A stretch of DNA of 64,000 bases, taken from Acuticoccus sp. I52.16.1. Its GTDB lineage: Bacteria > Pseudomonadota > Alphaproteobacteria > Rhizobiales > Amorphaceae. Under the pieces are notes generated by a model. It was not told the origin of the DNA, made no database searches, and saw only the letters and a list, made by a program, of their open reading frames with translations. Made by a program: the position numbers and the translations under genes. This document shows, in pieces, positions 55,532 to 64,000 of the stretch (the stretch's first letter is position 1; every line of letters begins with the position of its first letter). The stretch covers positions 2,845,219-2,909,218 of the forward strand of contig NZ_CP094828.1 in the NCBI RefSeq assembly GCF_022865125.1. Direction: 5' to 3'.

Positions 55532-57414
55532 GCCGCGGGCGCGCGGGCCCGGCCGGCGGCGCATCCGGCCCCCTTCGCCTGACCCGTCGCCGGGTGCTGG
55601 AGCTGGCCGGCGCCGCCACGGCGTTTACCGCCGCGCCGCTCCTCACCGGCGCCGCCGCCGCCGCCCAGGCGGGCACGCCGCGCCATGCCCTGGCCGTCTT
55701 CGGCGAGCCCAGGCACGGGCCGGACTTCGCCCACTTCGACTATGTGAACCCCGACGCGCCGCGCGGCGGGGAGCTGCGCCTGGTGCCGTCGTCCTTCGCC
55801 GGGAACCAGAACCCGCAGACCTTCAACACCTTCAACATGTACATCCTGCGCGGCGACTCGCCGCCGCTGATGCAACTCGCCCATTCGGCGCTGATGGTCC
55901 GCGGGCTCGACGAGCCGGACGCCGTCTACGGCCACATCGCCGAGGCGGTCGAGGTCGAGGGCCGGCGCTACGCCTTCTTCCTGCGCGACGGCCTCACCTT
56001 CTCGGACGGTTCGCCGATCACCGCCGCGGACGTCGTCTACTCGCTGACCGCGATCCGCGACCAGGGGCACCCCGGCTACGCCGAGCCGCTGAAGCGCATC
56101 GCCGCCATCGAGGCCGCGGACGACCTCACCGCCGTCGTCAGCTTCGCCGACGATGCGTCCAATCGCCTGCCGCCGCTGGTGGCGACCTACCCGGTCCTCT
56201 CCAAGGCCTGGTACGAGGCGAACGACTTCACCGCCGCCAAGCTCGACGTTCCGGTCACCTCCGGTGCCTACACGGTGGGCGACTATGCGGCCGGCCGCTA
56301 CGTCACGTTCCAGCGCCGGCCGGATTACTGGGGCGACCGGCTCGCCACCGGTGCCGGCCACAACAACTTCGGCTCCGTCCGGGTCGACTTCTACCGCGAG
56401 CGCACGCTGGCCTTCGAGGCGTTCAAGACCGGCAAGGAGAACTTCCGCGAAGAGTTCACCTCCAAGGTCTGGGCGACCGAGTACACCTTCCCGGCGATCC
56501 AGCGGGGCGAGGTGGTGCGCCGCGTCTTCCCCGACGCCCGCCCCGCCGGCGCCCAGGGCTGGTTCATCAACACCCGCCGCGGCAAGTTCGCCGACAAGCG
56601 AACCCGCGAGGCGCTCGGCTGGGCGTTCGACTTCGAACGGACGAACCGCGACCTCTTCCACGGCGCCTACACCCGCACCCCGTCCTTCTTCGTCAATTCC
56701 GACATGATGGCCGAGGGCGAGCCCACCTCCGCCGAGGTCGCCCTGCTGGAGCCCTTCCGGGACGCGCTCGACCCTGCGGTGTTCGGCCCGGCCTGGCTGC
56801 CGCCGGTGTCCGAGGATCAGGGCGGCAACCGCGCAAACCTGCGCCGCGCCGCGCAACTCCTCGACGAGGCCGGCTGGACGCGGCAGGACGGCGGGCTCGT
56901 CGACGCCGACGGCGAGCGGCTGACGCTGGACTACCTCTACCCCTCCGAGCCGACGTCGGAGCGCATCTTCCTGCCGTTCGCCAACGCGCTTCGGGCCATC
57001 GGCGTCGAGGCGCGGGCGGTGCCGGTCGACGCCACGCAATACCAGCTGCGCATCGTCAACTTCGATTTCGACCTCGTCACAACGCGGTTCGCCCTCTCGC
57101 CGACGCCGGACGACGCCATCCGCCAGTTCTTCTCCTCCGAATCGGCCGCCCGCGACGGCTCGTACAATCTCGCCGGGATCGCCGACCCGGTGATCGACGC
57201 GATGCTGGACGCCATGCTGACCGCCGCCACGCGCGAGGAGATGGTGGCCGCCGCGCGCGCCATGGACCGCGTCCTGCGGCTCGGTCACTATTGGGTTCCG
57301 CAATGGTACAAGGGCGAGCACACCGTGGCCTACTGGGACGAATTCGGCATCCCCGAGACCAAGCCCCGGTACGACCTGCCGGTCGAGACGACCTGGTGGT
57401 CGAAGAACGCATGA
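55528..57414 (+). CDS. yejA: Peptide ABC transporter binding protein YejA (second copy, Tat-type signal)
   Basis: A 628-residue paralogue of the preceding protein. It begins with a twin-arginine signal (LTRRRVLELAG near residue 17, then an Ala-rich core), so it may be exported folded. The mature region HFDYVNPDAPRGGELRLVPSSF aligns with the first copy, and FVNSDMMAEGEPTSAEVALL is subfamily-like. The GTG start overlaps the previous stop by four bases. The two copies differ clearly in sequence, so distinct peptide ranges are plausible. It is followed by yejB after 28 bases. Confidence 0.9.
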   Translation: MSRGRAGPAGGASGPLRLTRRRVLELAGAATAFTAAPLLTGAAAAAQAGTPRHALAVFGEPRHGPDFAHFDYVNPDAPRGGELRLVPSSFAGNQNPQTFNTFNMYILRGDSPPLMQLAHSALMVRGLDEPDAVYGHIAEAVEVEGRRYAFFLRDGLTFSDGSPITAADVVYSLTAIRDQGHPGYAEPLKRIAAIEAADDLTAVVSFADDASNRLPPLVATYPVLSKAWYEANDFTAAKLDVPVTSGAYTVGDYAAGRYVTFQRRPDYWGDRLATGAGHNNFGSVRVDFYRERTLAFEAFKTGKENFREEFTSKVWATEYTFPAIQRGEVVRRVFPDARPAGAQGWFINTRRGKFADKRTREALGWAFDFERTNRDLFHGAYTRTPSFFVNSDMMAEGEPTSAEVALLEPFRDALDPAVFGPAWLPPVSEDQGGNRANLRRAAQLLDEAGWTRQDGGLVDADGERLTLDYLYPSEPTSERIFLPFANALRAIGVEARAVPVDATQYQLRIVNFDFDLVTTRFALSPTPDDAIRQFFSSESAARDGSYNLAGIADPVIDAMLDAMLTAATREEMVAAARAMDRVLRLGHYWVPQWYKGEHTVAYWDEFGIPETKPRYDLPVETTWWSKNA

Positions 57415-57442
57415 TCCTCGTGCCGACCCGAAAGCGCGCCTG

Positions 57443-58540
57443 ATGCTCGCCTACATCGCCCGCCGCGTGGCCCTGATGGTGCCGACCCTCTTCGGCATCC
57501 TCCTCATCTCGTTCGTCGTCATCCAGTTCGCCCCCGGCGGTCCGGTGGAGCGGGCGATCGCGGAGCTGCGCGGCACGAACGTCGGCTCCACGGCACGCAT
57601 CTCCGGCGGCACCGCCGCGGGGGACTTCGCCGGGACCGGGCAGGGGGCCGGCAACTCCAGCTATCGCGGCGCGCAAGGCATCGACCCGGCGCTGATCGCC
57701 GAGCTCGAGCGGCAGTACGGGTTCGACAAGGGCCCGTTCGAGCGCTTCGGCATCATGATCGGCAACTACCTCACCTTCGACCTCGGCGAGAGCTTCTTCC
57801 GCGACCGCCGCGTCTCCGAGCTGATCGTCGAGGCGCTGCCGGTCTCGATCTCGCTCGGCCTGTGGATGACGCTGATCTCCTACGTGATCTCGATCCCGCT
57901 CGGCATCCGCAAGGCGGTCAAGGCCGGCTCCGCGTTCGACGTGTGGACCTCCGGCATCATCATCATCGGCTACGCGATTCCGGGATTCTTGTTCGCGATC
58001 CTGCTCATCATCCTCTTCGCCGGCGGTTCCTTCTGGTCGATCTTCCCGCTCGGCGAGCTGACGTCGGAGAACTGGCACGAACTCTCCTGGCCGGCCCGGA
58101 TCGCCGACTATTTCTGGCATCTGACGCTGCCGCTGATCGCGCTCGGCATCGGCGCCTTCGCGACGACGACGCTGCTGACCAAGAACTCCTTCCTGGAGGA
58201 GATCCGCAAGCAATACGTGATGACGGCGCGGATGAAGGGCCTGTCGGAGCGCAAGGTGCTCTACGGCCACGTCTTCCGCAACGCGATGCTCATCATCATC
58301 GCGGGCTTTCCGGGTGCCTTCATCATGTCCTTCTTCCAGGGCTCGATCCTGATCGAGACGATCTTCTCCCTGGAGGGCCTCGGCCTCCTCGGCTTCGAGG
58401 CGGTGTTCGACCGTGATTATCCGATCGTCTTCGGCACCCTCTACGTGTTCTCCCTGCTGGCGCTCATCGTGAACCTCGTCTCCGACCTGACCTACACCAT
58501 GGTCGACCCGCGGATCGACTTCGAGAGCCGGGAGGTCTGA
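57443..58540 (+). CDS. yejB: Peptide ABC transporter permease YejB
   Basis: A 365-residue permease of the DppB type. The first span is followed by the long YejB-specific loop (ISGGTAAGDFAGTGQ, residues about 53-67), and the EAA loop reads TARMKGLSERKVLYGHVFRNA, with MVDPRIDFE at the end. It pairs with YejE. The start at 57443 comes 28 bases after yejA2. It ends two bases before yejE. Confidence 0.93.
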   Translation: MLAYIARRVALMVPTLFGILLISFVVIQFAPGGPVERAIAELRGTNVGSTARISGGTAAGDFAGTGQGAGNSSYRGAQGIDPALIAELERQYGFDKGPFERFGIMIGNYLTFDLGESFFRDRRVSELIVEALPVSISLGLWMTLISYVISIPLGIRKAVKAGSAFDVWTSGIIIIGYAIPGFLFAILLIILFAGGSFWSIFPLGELTSENWHELSWPARIADYFWHLTLPLIALGIGAFATTTLLTKNSFLEEIRKQYVMTARMKGLSERKVLYGHVFRNAMLIIIAGFPGAFIMSFFQGSILIETIFSLEGLGLLGFEAVFDRDYPIVFGTLYVFSLLALIVNLVSDLTYTMVDPRIDFESREV

Positions 58541-58542
58541 CC

Positions 58543-59742
58543 ATGGACGAGCGCAAGACCGCCACCGTTCCCGCCGACGCGCACGATCCGGCCGACATCC
58601 ACCTGCCCGCCGCCGAGCGGGAGGCGACGCAGCTTCCCACCGGCGCCGGCTACGGCACCACGATCAACGCCCGGCGGTGGAAGATCTTCCGCAACCATCG
58701 CCTCGGCTACATCTCGCTGTGGGTGTTCATCCCGCTCTTCTTCTTGACCCTCTTCGCGGAGTTCATCGCCAACGACCGCCCGCTGGTCGCGATGTACAAG
58801 GGCGAGCTGCTCTTCCCCGTCGTGATCGACTATCCGGAAGAAAAATTCGGCGGCTTCTACGCCCATACCGACTATCGCGATCCCTTCATCAGCGACGAGA
58901 TCAACGCCAACGGCTGGATGGTCTGGCCGCCGATCCGCTACGACTACCGCGTCGAGAACAAGAACCCGCCGACGGCGCTTCCGTCCGCCCCGTCATGGAT
59001 GTTCACCAAGGCGGAGCTGTGCGCCAAGCTGCCGGGCGGGGTGGACGACCCCAACTGCTCGGTCTGGACCTACAACTGGCTCGGCACCGACGACCTGGGT
59101 CGCGACGTGCTCGCCCGCGCGATCTACGGCTTCCGCATCTCGGTGATCTTCGGGCTGATCCTGACGATCCTGTCCTCGATCATCGGCATCGCCGCGGGCG
59201 CCGTGCAGGGCTATTTCGGCGGCTGGACCGATCTCCTCTTCCAGCGTTTCATCGAGATCTGGACGTCCGTCCCCTCGCTCTACCTCATCCTCATCTTCTC
59301 CTCGGTCTTCATGCCGAGCTTCTTTCTGCTTCTGGGGATCCTGCTCCTCTTCTCGTGGGTGGGGCTGGTGGGCGTGGTGCGCGCCGAGTTCCTGCGCGCC
59401 CGCAACTTCGAGTACGTCGCCGCGGCGCGGGCGCTCGGCGTCGGGTCGATCACCATCATGCACCGCCACCTGCTGCCCAACGCGATGGTGGCGACGCTGA
59501 CCTTCCTGCCGTTCATCATGTCCGGCTCGATCACCACGTTGACCTCGCTGGACTTCCTCGGCCTCGGCCTGCCGCCCGGCTCGCCGTCGCTGGGCGAGCT
59601 TCTGGCGCAGGGCAAGAACAACCCCGGCGCGCCGTGGCTGGGCCTCACCGGCTTCACGGTGCTGGCGTTGATGCTATCGCTGCTCATCTTCATCGGCGAA
59701 GGCGTCCGTGACGCGTTCGACCCCCGGAAGACATTCGCATGA
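58543..59742 (+). CDS. yejE: Peptide ABC transporter permease YejE
   Basis: A 399-residue permease of the DppC type with the extra periplasmic loop YPEEKFGGFYAHTDYRDPFI and NANGWMVWPPIRYDY typical of YejE. The catalytic-type EAA loop is AAARALGVGSITIMHRHLLPNA. The final span is followed by EGVRDAFDPRKT, as in DppC-like permeases. Its stop overlaps the start of the next small gene as ATGA, which means the operon continues through that gene. Confidence 0.93.
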   Translation: MDERKTATVPADAHDPADIHLPAAEREATQLPTGAGYGTTINARRWKIFRNHRLGYISLWVFIPLFFLTLFAEFIANDRPLVAMYKGELLFPVVIDYPEEKFGGFYAHTDYRDPFISDEINANGWMVWPPIRYDYRVENKNPPTALPSAPSWMFTKAELCAKLPGGVDDPNCSVWTYNWLGTDDLGRDVLARAIYGFRISVIFGLILTILSSIIGIAAGAVQGYFGGWTDLLFQRFIEIWTSVPSLYLILIFSSVFMPSFFLLLGILLLFSWVGLVGVVRAEFLRARNFEYVAAARALGVGSITIMHRHLLPNAMVATLTFLPFIMSGSITTLTSLDFLGLGLPPGSPSLGELLAQGKNNPGAPWLGLTGFTVLALMLSLLIFIGEGVRDAFDPRKTFA

Positions 59743-60068
59743 CCCGAGGATATTCCCGCACCAGCGCAGCCCAGGCCGCGATCCTCGCCGCCGGGCTGAC
59801 GGCGTTCGCCGCCGCCTCGCCCGTTCGCTCCGAAGGGTTGCACGGCCTGCTCTCTCCCTACGACGCCGGCGCCCAGACCGCCGCGCCGGAGCGGGTCCGC
59901 TGCGTCCCCGAGAGCGCCTGTCGCGACGAGGACACCGCCGAGGAGGAGCGGCCCGCGAAGCGCACCGCCAACACGGCCAGGACCGCGCCCGACACGCCGG
60001 CTCCGGGCGAGACCACCTTCAAGATCGGCGGCGCGGTGGTCTTCGACGTCTACCGGGTGCAGCAATGA
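59739..60068 (+). CDS. Small secreted Cys-pair protein inside the yej operon
   Basis: I do not recognise this 109-residue protein. Residues 1-32 form a signal peptide (hydrophobic core AAILAAGLTAFAAAS). The mature part has one Cys pair in RCVPESACRD, then an acidic/basic Lys/Arg/Thr/Ala linker, and a C-terminal GETTFKIGGAVVFDVYRVQQ strand-like end. The start overlaps the yejE stop (ATGA) and the next gene, yejF, begins 74 bases downstream, so it is co-transcribed with the importer. A periplasmic accessory or substrate-related role is inference only. Confidence 0.6.
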   Translation: MTRGYSRTSAAQAAILAAGLTAFAAASPVRSEGLHGLLSPYDAGAQTAAPERVRCVPESACRDEDTAEEERPAKRTANTARTAPDTPAPGETTFKIGGAVVFDVYRVQQ

Positions 60069-60141
60069 TCCGCCGCCTTCCCCGCCCAGCGCGCCGGCCG
60101 GCGGCGCCTCCCTCCAGCCGCGGCGCGCGGGGAGCCCTGAC

Positions 60142-61767
60142 GTGACCGAGACCCTCCTTTCGATCGAAGACCTCTCCGTCGCCTTCCGCACCGAGGGGCG
60201 GTCCCAGCTCGCCGTCGACCGCATCTCGTTGCAGGTGGCCAAGGGGGAGACGCTGGCGGTCGTCGGCGAATCGGGGTCGGGCAAGTCGGTCACCGCGCTG
60301 TCGGTCGCGCGGCTGCTGCCCTACCCGGCGGCCTCGCACCCGTCCGGAAAGATCATGTTCAAGGGCCGCGACCTGCTGACCCTCTCCGACAGGGAGATGC
60401 AGAAGGTCCGCGGCAACGACATCACGATGATCTTCCAGGAGCCGATGACCTCGCTCAACCCGCTGCACGTGGTCGAAAAGCAGATCGGCGAGATCCTGAA
60501 GATCCACCAGGGCCTGGGCGACCGGGCCGCGCGGGCGCGCACGGTGGAACTCCTGGCGGCCGTCGGCATCCCCGACCCCGAGCAGCGCCTCAAGAGCTAC
60601 CCGCACCAGCTCTCCGGCGGCCAGCGCCAGCGCGTCATGATCGCGATGGCGCTCGCCAACGAGCCGGACCTCCTGATCGCCGACGAGCCGACGACCGCGC
60701 TCGATGTGACCGTCCAGGCGCAGATCCTCCAGCTTCTGAAGGAGGTGCAGACGCGGGCCGGGATGGGCATGCTCTTCATCACCCACGACCTCGGCATCGT
60801 GCGCTCCATCGCCGACCGCGTCGCGGTGATGACCGCCGGCGAGGTGGTCGAGACCGGCCCCACCAAGGACGTCTTCGAGAATCCGCAGCACGCCTACACC
60901 CGCCACCTCCTTGCCGCCGAGCCCAAAGGCGTCGCGCCGCTGCCGGACATGAACGCCCCGATCATCGTCGAGACCGACGACCTCAAGGTCTGGTTCCCCG
61001 TCCGCCGCGGCCTGCTGCGCCGCACGGTCGACCACGTGAAGGCGGTCGACGGGATCGACGTCCGGGTGCGCCGGGGGGAGACGCTGGGGATCGTCGGCGA
61101 ATCGGGCTCCGGCAAGTCGACGCTGGGCTTCGCGCTGCTGCGGCTCATCTCGTCGGACGGCAAGATCGTCTTCATGGGCGAACGGATCGACCAGCGCTCC
61201 TGGTCCAAGATGCGCCCGCTGCGCTCCAAGATGCAGATCGTCTTCCAGGATCCCTACGGCTCGTTGTCGCCGCGCATGTCGGTCGGCATGATCATCGCCG
61301 AGGGGCTGACGATCCATTCCGGCCTCGACGCCGCGCAGCGCGAGGAGCGGGTGATCCAGGCGATGACCGAGGTCGGCCTCGATCCGGCCATGCGCAGCCG
61401 CTACCCGCACGAGTTCTCCGGCGGGCAGCGTCAGCGCATCGCCATCGCGCGCGCTCTGGTGCTGGAGCCGGACCTCATCGTGCTGGACGAGCCGACGAGT
61501 GCGCTCGACCGTTCGGTCCAGGCGCAGGTGGTCGACCTCCTGCGCGACGTGCAGAAGAAGCACGACCTCACCTTCCTCTTCATCTCGCACGATCTGCAGG
61601 TGGTGCGCGCGCTGGCCAACGAGGTGCTGGTGATGAAGGCCGGCAAAGTGGTCGAACGCGGGCCGACCGCCAGGATTTTCGACGCGCCGGAGACCGACTA
61701 TACCAAGGCGCTGATGGCCGCCGCCCTGCATCACCAAGCCACGCCGGGCGACGCCGTCGCGGACTGA
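60142..61767 (+). CDS. yejF: Peptide ABC transporter double ATPase YejF
   Basis: A 541-residue ATPase with two complete domains. The first has Walker [11 protein letters not shown] near residue 39 and signature [14 protein letters not shown]; the second has [12 protein letters not shown] near residue 320 and signature [14 protein letters not shown]. This fusion is the YejF hallmark and energises import of peptides such as microcin C. The GTG start at 60142 follows a spacer after the small secreted protein. Confidence 0.95.
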   Translation: MTETLLSIEDLSVAFRTEGRSQLAVDRISLQVAKGETLAVVGESGSGKSVTALSVARLLPYPAASHPSGKIMFKGRDLLTLSDREMQKVRGNDITMIFQEPMTSLNPLHVVEKQIGEILKIHQGLGDRAARARTVELLAAVGIPDPEQRLKSYPHQLSGGQRQRVMIAMALANEPDLLIADEPTTALDVTVQAQILQLLKEVQTRAGMGMLFITHDLGIVRSIADRVAVMTAGEVVETGPTKDVFENPQHAYTRHLLAAEPKGVAPLPDMNAPIIVETDDLKVWFPVRRGLLRRTVDHVKAVDGIDVRVRRGETLGIVGESGSGKSTLGFALLRLISSDGKIVFMGERIDQRSWSKMRPLRSKMQIVFQDPYGSLSPRMSVGMIIAEGLTIHSGLDAAQREERVIQAMTEVGLDPAMRSRYPHEFSGGQRQRIAIARALVLEPDLIVLDEPTSALDRSVQAQVVDLLRDVQKKHDLTFLFISHDLQVVRALANEVLVMKAGKVVERGPTARIFDAPETDYTKALMAAALHHQATPGDAVAD

Positions 61768-62003
61768 CACTTTTTTCACCGCTTCCTGCAAGGGTGGCCG
61801 ATGCGCAGGTCGGATGATTCGCCATCCCGCGAGCGGGCTCCGCTGCGCTGTCGGAGGAAACCCATGGTCGACTGGCCGGCTCGCGTGCCGCTGGCATCCT
61901 GCCCCCTCTCATCGCCCGCCGCCTCGGCGCGGCGAAGCCCGCCCGCGTCACGGCGGGCGGCGTGGTGCGGCGCGGCAGGGCGTGGGCGGCCGGGGGACGC
62001 GGC

Positions 62004-62777
62004 GTGACGCGGCTTTATGCCGGCCGGCGCTCGCCGGTGGTCACCGTCAAGCCGGACCTGCCGCAGCGTGAGGAGATCACCGTCGACATCGCGACCGGAC
62101 CGGTGGTGGTGGAGCTGCGCCGCCAGACGCGCGCGCGGCGGATGACGCTGCGCGTTCCCCCCGGTGGCGCCGCGCCGATCGTGACCGTGCCGGTGCGCGC
62201 GCCCATCGGCAGCGCCGAGCGGTTCGTGCGCGGACAGGCGAACTGGCTGGCCGCACGCCTCGCCGAGCGCAGCCCGGTGGTCCCGTTCGCGGCCGGCGCG
62301 ACGATCCCGCTGCGCGGCGCCGATCACGAGATTCGCGGCACCGGCCGGGTCCGCGGCACGGTGAGCGTGGAGGAGACGGAGGCAGGGCGGCTGCTGTGGG
62401 TGCCCGGCGCGCCCGAGCACGTCGGTCGCCGGCTGACCACCTGGCTGAAGGCCGAGGCGCGGGCCGACCTGGAGGCGGCGGTCGCGACCTATGCCGCCAA
62501 GGTGGGCAAGGCGCCCTCGCAGCTGAAGGTCAAGGACACGCGTGCCCAGTGGGGCTCGTGCAGTCCGTCGGGCGTGCTGTCCTTCTCGTGGCGCCTGGTG
62601 ATGGCGCCGCCCTTCGTCTTGCAATATGTGGCCGCGCACGAGGTCGCCCATCTCATCGAGCTCAACCATTCGGCCGCGTTCTGGAAGCTCAACGCCGAGC
62701 TCGACCCCGACCACGAGGCCGCCCGCGCCTGGCTGAAGCGCAACGGCCGCATGCTCCACGCGATCGGCGCCGACTGA
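62004..62777 (+). CDS. YgjP-like (DUF45) zinc metallopeptidase
   Basis: A 257-residue protein of the YgjP/SprT-like family. The zinc motif is HEVAHLIELNHSAAFW near residue 212. TRAQWGSCSPSG (about residue 185) and RRMTLRVPPG are family wording. Function in bacteria is not known in detail; a YgjP-type metal-dependent peptidase role is inferred. The GTG at 62004 is preceded by a GGGGGA stretch; a GTG at 61962 would add 14 residues, and codon usage looks coding even further upstream to about 61866 without any usable start. Confidence 0.8.
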   Translation: MTRLYAGRRSPVVTVKPDLPQREEITVDIATGPVVVELRRQTRARRMTLRVPPGGAAPIVTVPVRAPIGSAERFVRGQANWLAARLAERSPVVPFAAGATIPLRGADHEIRGTGRVRGTVSVEETEAGRLLWVPGAPEHVGRRLTTWLKAEARADLEAAVATYAAKVGKAPSQLKVKDTRAQWGSCSPSGVLSFSWRLVMAPPFVLQYVAAHEVAHLIELNHSAAFWKLNAELDPDHEAARAWLKRNGRMLHAIGAD

Positions 62778-62795
62778 GGCGCGTGCGGCGCCGCG

Positions 62796-63764
62796 TCAGA
62801 AGTTCAGCGCGGCGTCGACGGCGGAGAACGGGGCGAGGCCCTCCAGGGCGTTGCGGGCGTCGTCGCTGTCGCGGTCCATCTGCGCCACCAGGGCGTCCAT
62901 CCCGCTGAAGGCGATCTCCGGGCGCAGGTAGCGCTCGAAGGCGACGCGCAAGGGCCGCCCGTAGAGATCGCCCGAATAGTCGAACACGAAGCTCTCCAGC
63001 AGCGGGGCGCCGTTGTCGAACGTGGGGCGGCGGCCGAAGCTGGCGACGCCGCCGCGCCAGACGCCGTCGATCTCGAGCCGCACGGCGTAGATGCCATGGC
63101 GCAGCGCGTTGGCCGGCTCCAGCGCCTGGTTGGCGGTCGGGTAGCCCATCTCGCGCCCGCGCTTCTCGCCGTGCCGCACCTTGGCGACGACGGTGTAGCG
63201 CCGCCCCAGGAGATGCGCCGCCGCGGTGACGTCGCCGAGAGTGAGGTGCTCGCGGATGCGCGTGGAGGAGATGACGCCGCCGTCGCTGCAAGGCTCGATG
63301 ATGCGCGTGGCGAAGCCGTGCCGCGCGCCCTCGCGGATCAGAAGCGCCCCGTCGCCGCGCCGCTTGGCGCCGAATTTGAAGTCGTAGCCGACGACGACCT
63401 CACGCGCGCGCAGCCGCTCGACGAGGACCTCGGCGACGAAGTCCTCGGCCGAGTGGCGGGCGAGGTCGGCGTCGAACGGGACGACGACCATCCCGTCGAG
63501 GCCGAGAGCGGCCATGACGCGGGCCTTCTCCTGCGGCGGGGTGAGGCGGAAGATCGGCGCGTTGGAGAAGAACTCGCGCGGGTGGGGCTCGAACGTGAGG
63601 CCGACGGTGGGCCGGCCACCGGAGAGCGCGGCGGACAGCACCGCCTGGTGGCCGCGGTGCACCCCGTCGAAGTTGCCGATCGCCACGACGCCGTCGGCGA
63701 GGTGGGGCGGCAGGGCGTCCAGCGTGATGACGCCGCCCATCGGGGGATGGGCCGCCTTACTCAC
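62796..63764 (-). CDS. ribF: Bifunctional riboflavin kinase/FAD synthetase
   Basis: A 322-residue enzyme. The FAD synthetase half starts with VAIGNFDGVHRGHQAVL (nucleotidyl transferase fold), and GYDFKFGAKRRGD and STRIREHLTLGDV continue it. The riboflavin kinase half has RGREMGYPTANQALEP near residue 200 and DYSGDLYGRPLRVAFERYLRPEI. Together these make FMN and FAD. The GTG start overlaps the stop of the HAD-family gene as GTGA. Confidence 0.96.
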   Translation of the reverse strand: MSKAAHPPMGGVITLDALPPHLADGVVAIGNFDGVHRGHQAVLSAALSGGRPTVGLTFEPHPREFFSNAPIFRLTPPQEKARVMAALGLDGMVVVPFDADLARHSAEDFVAEVLVERLRAREVVVGYDFKFGAKRRGDGALLIREGARHGFATRIIEPCSDGGVISSTRIREHLTLGDVTAAAHLLGRRYTVVAKVRHGEKRGREMGYPTANQALEPANALRHGIYAVRLEIDGVWRGGVASFGRRPTFDNGAPLLESFVFDYSGDLYGRPLRVAFERYLRPEIAFSGMDALVAQMDRDSDDARNALEGLAPFSAVDAALNF

Positions 63765-64000
63765 CAGATGAGCCTCGGCGCGAAGTAACGCGCGTCGAGC
63801 CCGTCCTGGGCGAGGCGATCGGCGACCATGGCCGGGTCGGGCGTGCCGGTGCCGCCGACTTCCGCGGCGTGGATGCCGTCGGTGAGGAAGAGGCAGTCGT
63901 AGCCCTCGTTGGCGGCGCCGCGCACGTCGGTCGGCAATCCGTCGCCGATCACGAGGATGCGCGCCGCGTCCGGAGCATGCTCGGCGATGCGGGCGCGGGC
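63761..64000 (-). CDS. HAD-family phosphatase (TIGR01459-like), C-terminal part
   Basis: Eighty codons of an incomplete gene run off the right edge of the window. The piece reads ILVIGDGLPTDVRGAANEGY, then CLFLTDGIHAAEV, which are the last HAD motif and following helix of the subclass IIA phosphatases seen next to ribF in alphaproteobacteria (TIGR01459 type). The start and the nucleophile Asp lie outside the window. Confidence 0.82.
   Translation of the reverse strand, partial: ARARIAEHAPDAARILVIGDGLPTDVRGAANEGYDCLFLTDGIHAAEVGGTGTPDPAMVADRLAQDGLDARYFAPRLIW

Noticed and set aside
1-64000. tRNA, rRNA, riboswitch, prophage, insertion sequence or biosynthetic cluster
   Set aside because: None was seen by eye. 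No transposase, integrase, terminal repeats or modular synthase appears, and no cobalamin riboswitch box was noticed near the cob or adenosyltransferase genes.

Overview
This is a GC-rich chromosomal window from an alphaproteobacterium, most likely of the order Hyphomicrobiales (Rhizobiales). The evidence is the gene set: a two-component cobaltochelatase pair CobS/CobT, a CarD-type regulator beside an FdxA ferredoxin, a SUV3-like helicase followed by an S4-domain protein, an alphaproteobacterial PheA, a urt urea transporter and a yej peptide transporter with two binding proteins. The genus cannot be named from sequence alone. No tRNA, rRNA, insertion sequence, prophage or CRISPR array is visible. 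Almost everything is core metabolism packed into tight operons, often with ATGA or GTGA overlaps.

Layout, left to right. 1-7.2 kb: the tail of a response regulator, then urtABCDE (urea ABC transporter) with hairpins after urtA and urtE, and a FkbM-type methyltransferase. 7.4-13.8 kb, minus strand: DUF3108 protein, helicase with a very long disordered tail, S4 RNA-binding protein without a normal start codon, fdxA, carD and a 48-residue membrane peptide. 14-15 kb, plus strand: rpmB and a YhhQ-like transporter, ended by a clear intrinsic terminator. 15-19.9 kb, minus strand: J-domain protein, cobS, cobT, phytase-like protein. 20-24.5 kb: small membrane protein, PPOX flavoprotein, CFA-like methyltransferase, CorA and argG.

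24.6-31.7 kb, minus strand: a HIG1-like peptide, cobalamin adenosyltransferase, etfB, etfA, 3-hydroxyacyl-CoA dehydrogenase, a nuclease-like secreted protein and an M48 lipoprotein peptidase, with a UbiH-like monooxygenase upstream. EtfAB and the dehydrogenase link this block to acyl-CoA oxidation, and tesB lies divergently next to it. 32.8-39 kb: tsaD and hemC start head to head with overlapping 5' ends, followed by hemD, hemY, nudC and pheA. 39-40.8 kb: a membrane-anchored cytochrome c with a repetitive acidic tail. 41-47.2 kb, minus strand: a trehalose block (otsB, GH15 hydrolase, small P-loop kinase, otsA) ending in a phospholipase D. 47.4-52.9 kb: ZntB-like transporter, then dsbD/scsB, an orphan YnjB-like binding protein and nth, whose N-terminus carries nine perfect 15-bp repeats.

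53-61.8 kb, plus strand: MAPEG protein, then yejA1-yejA2-yejB-yejE-small secreted protein-yejF. The small Cys-pair protein embedded in this peptide importer is the best candidate for something undescribed. The window ends with a YgjP-like metallopeptidase, ribF and a partial HAD-family phosphatase. All functional calls rest on reading translated motifs and gene order; no database search was possible.
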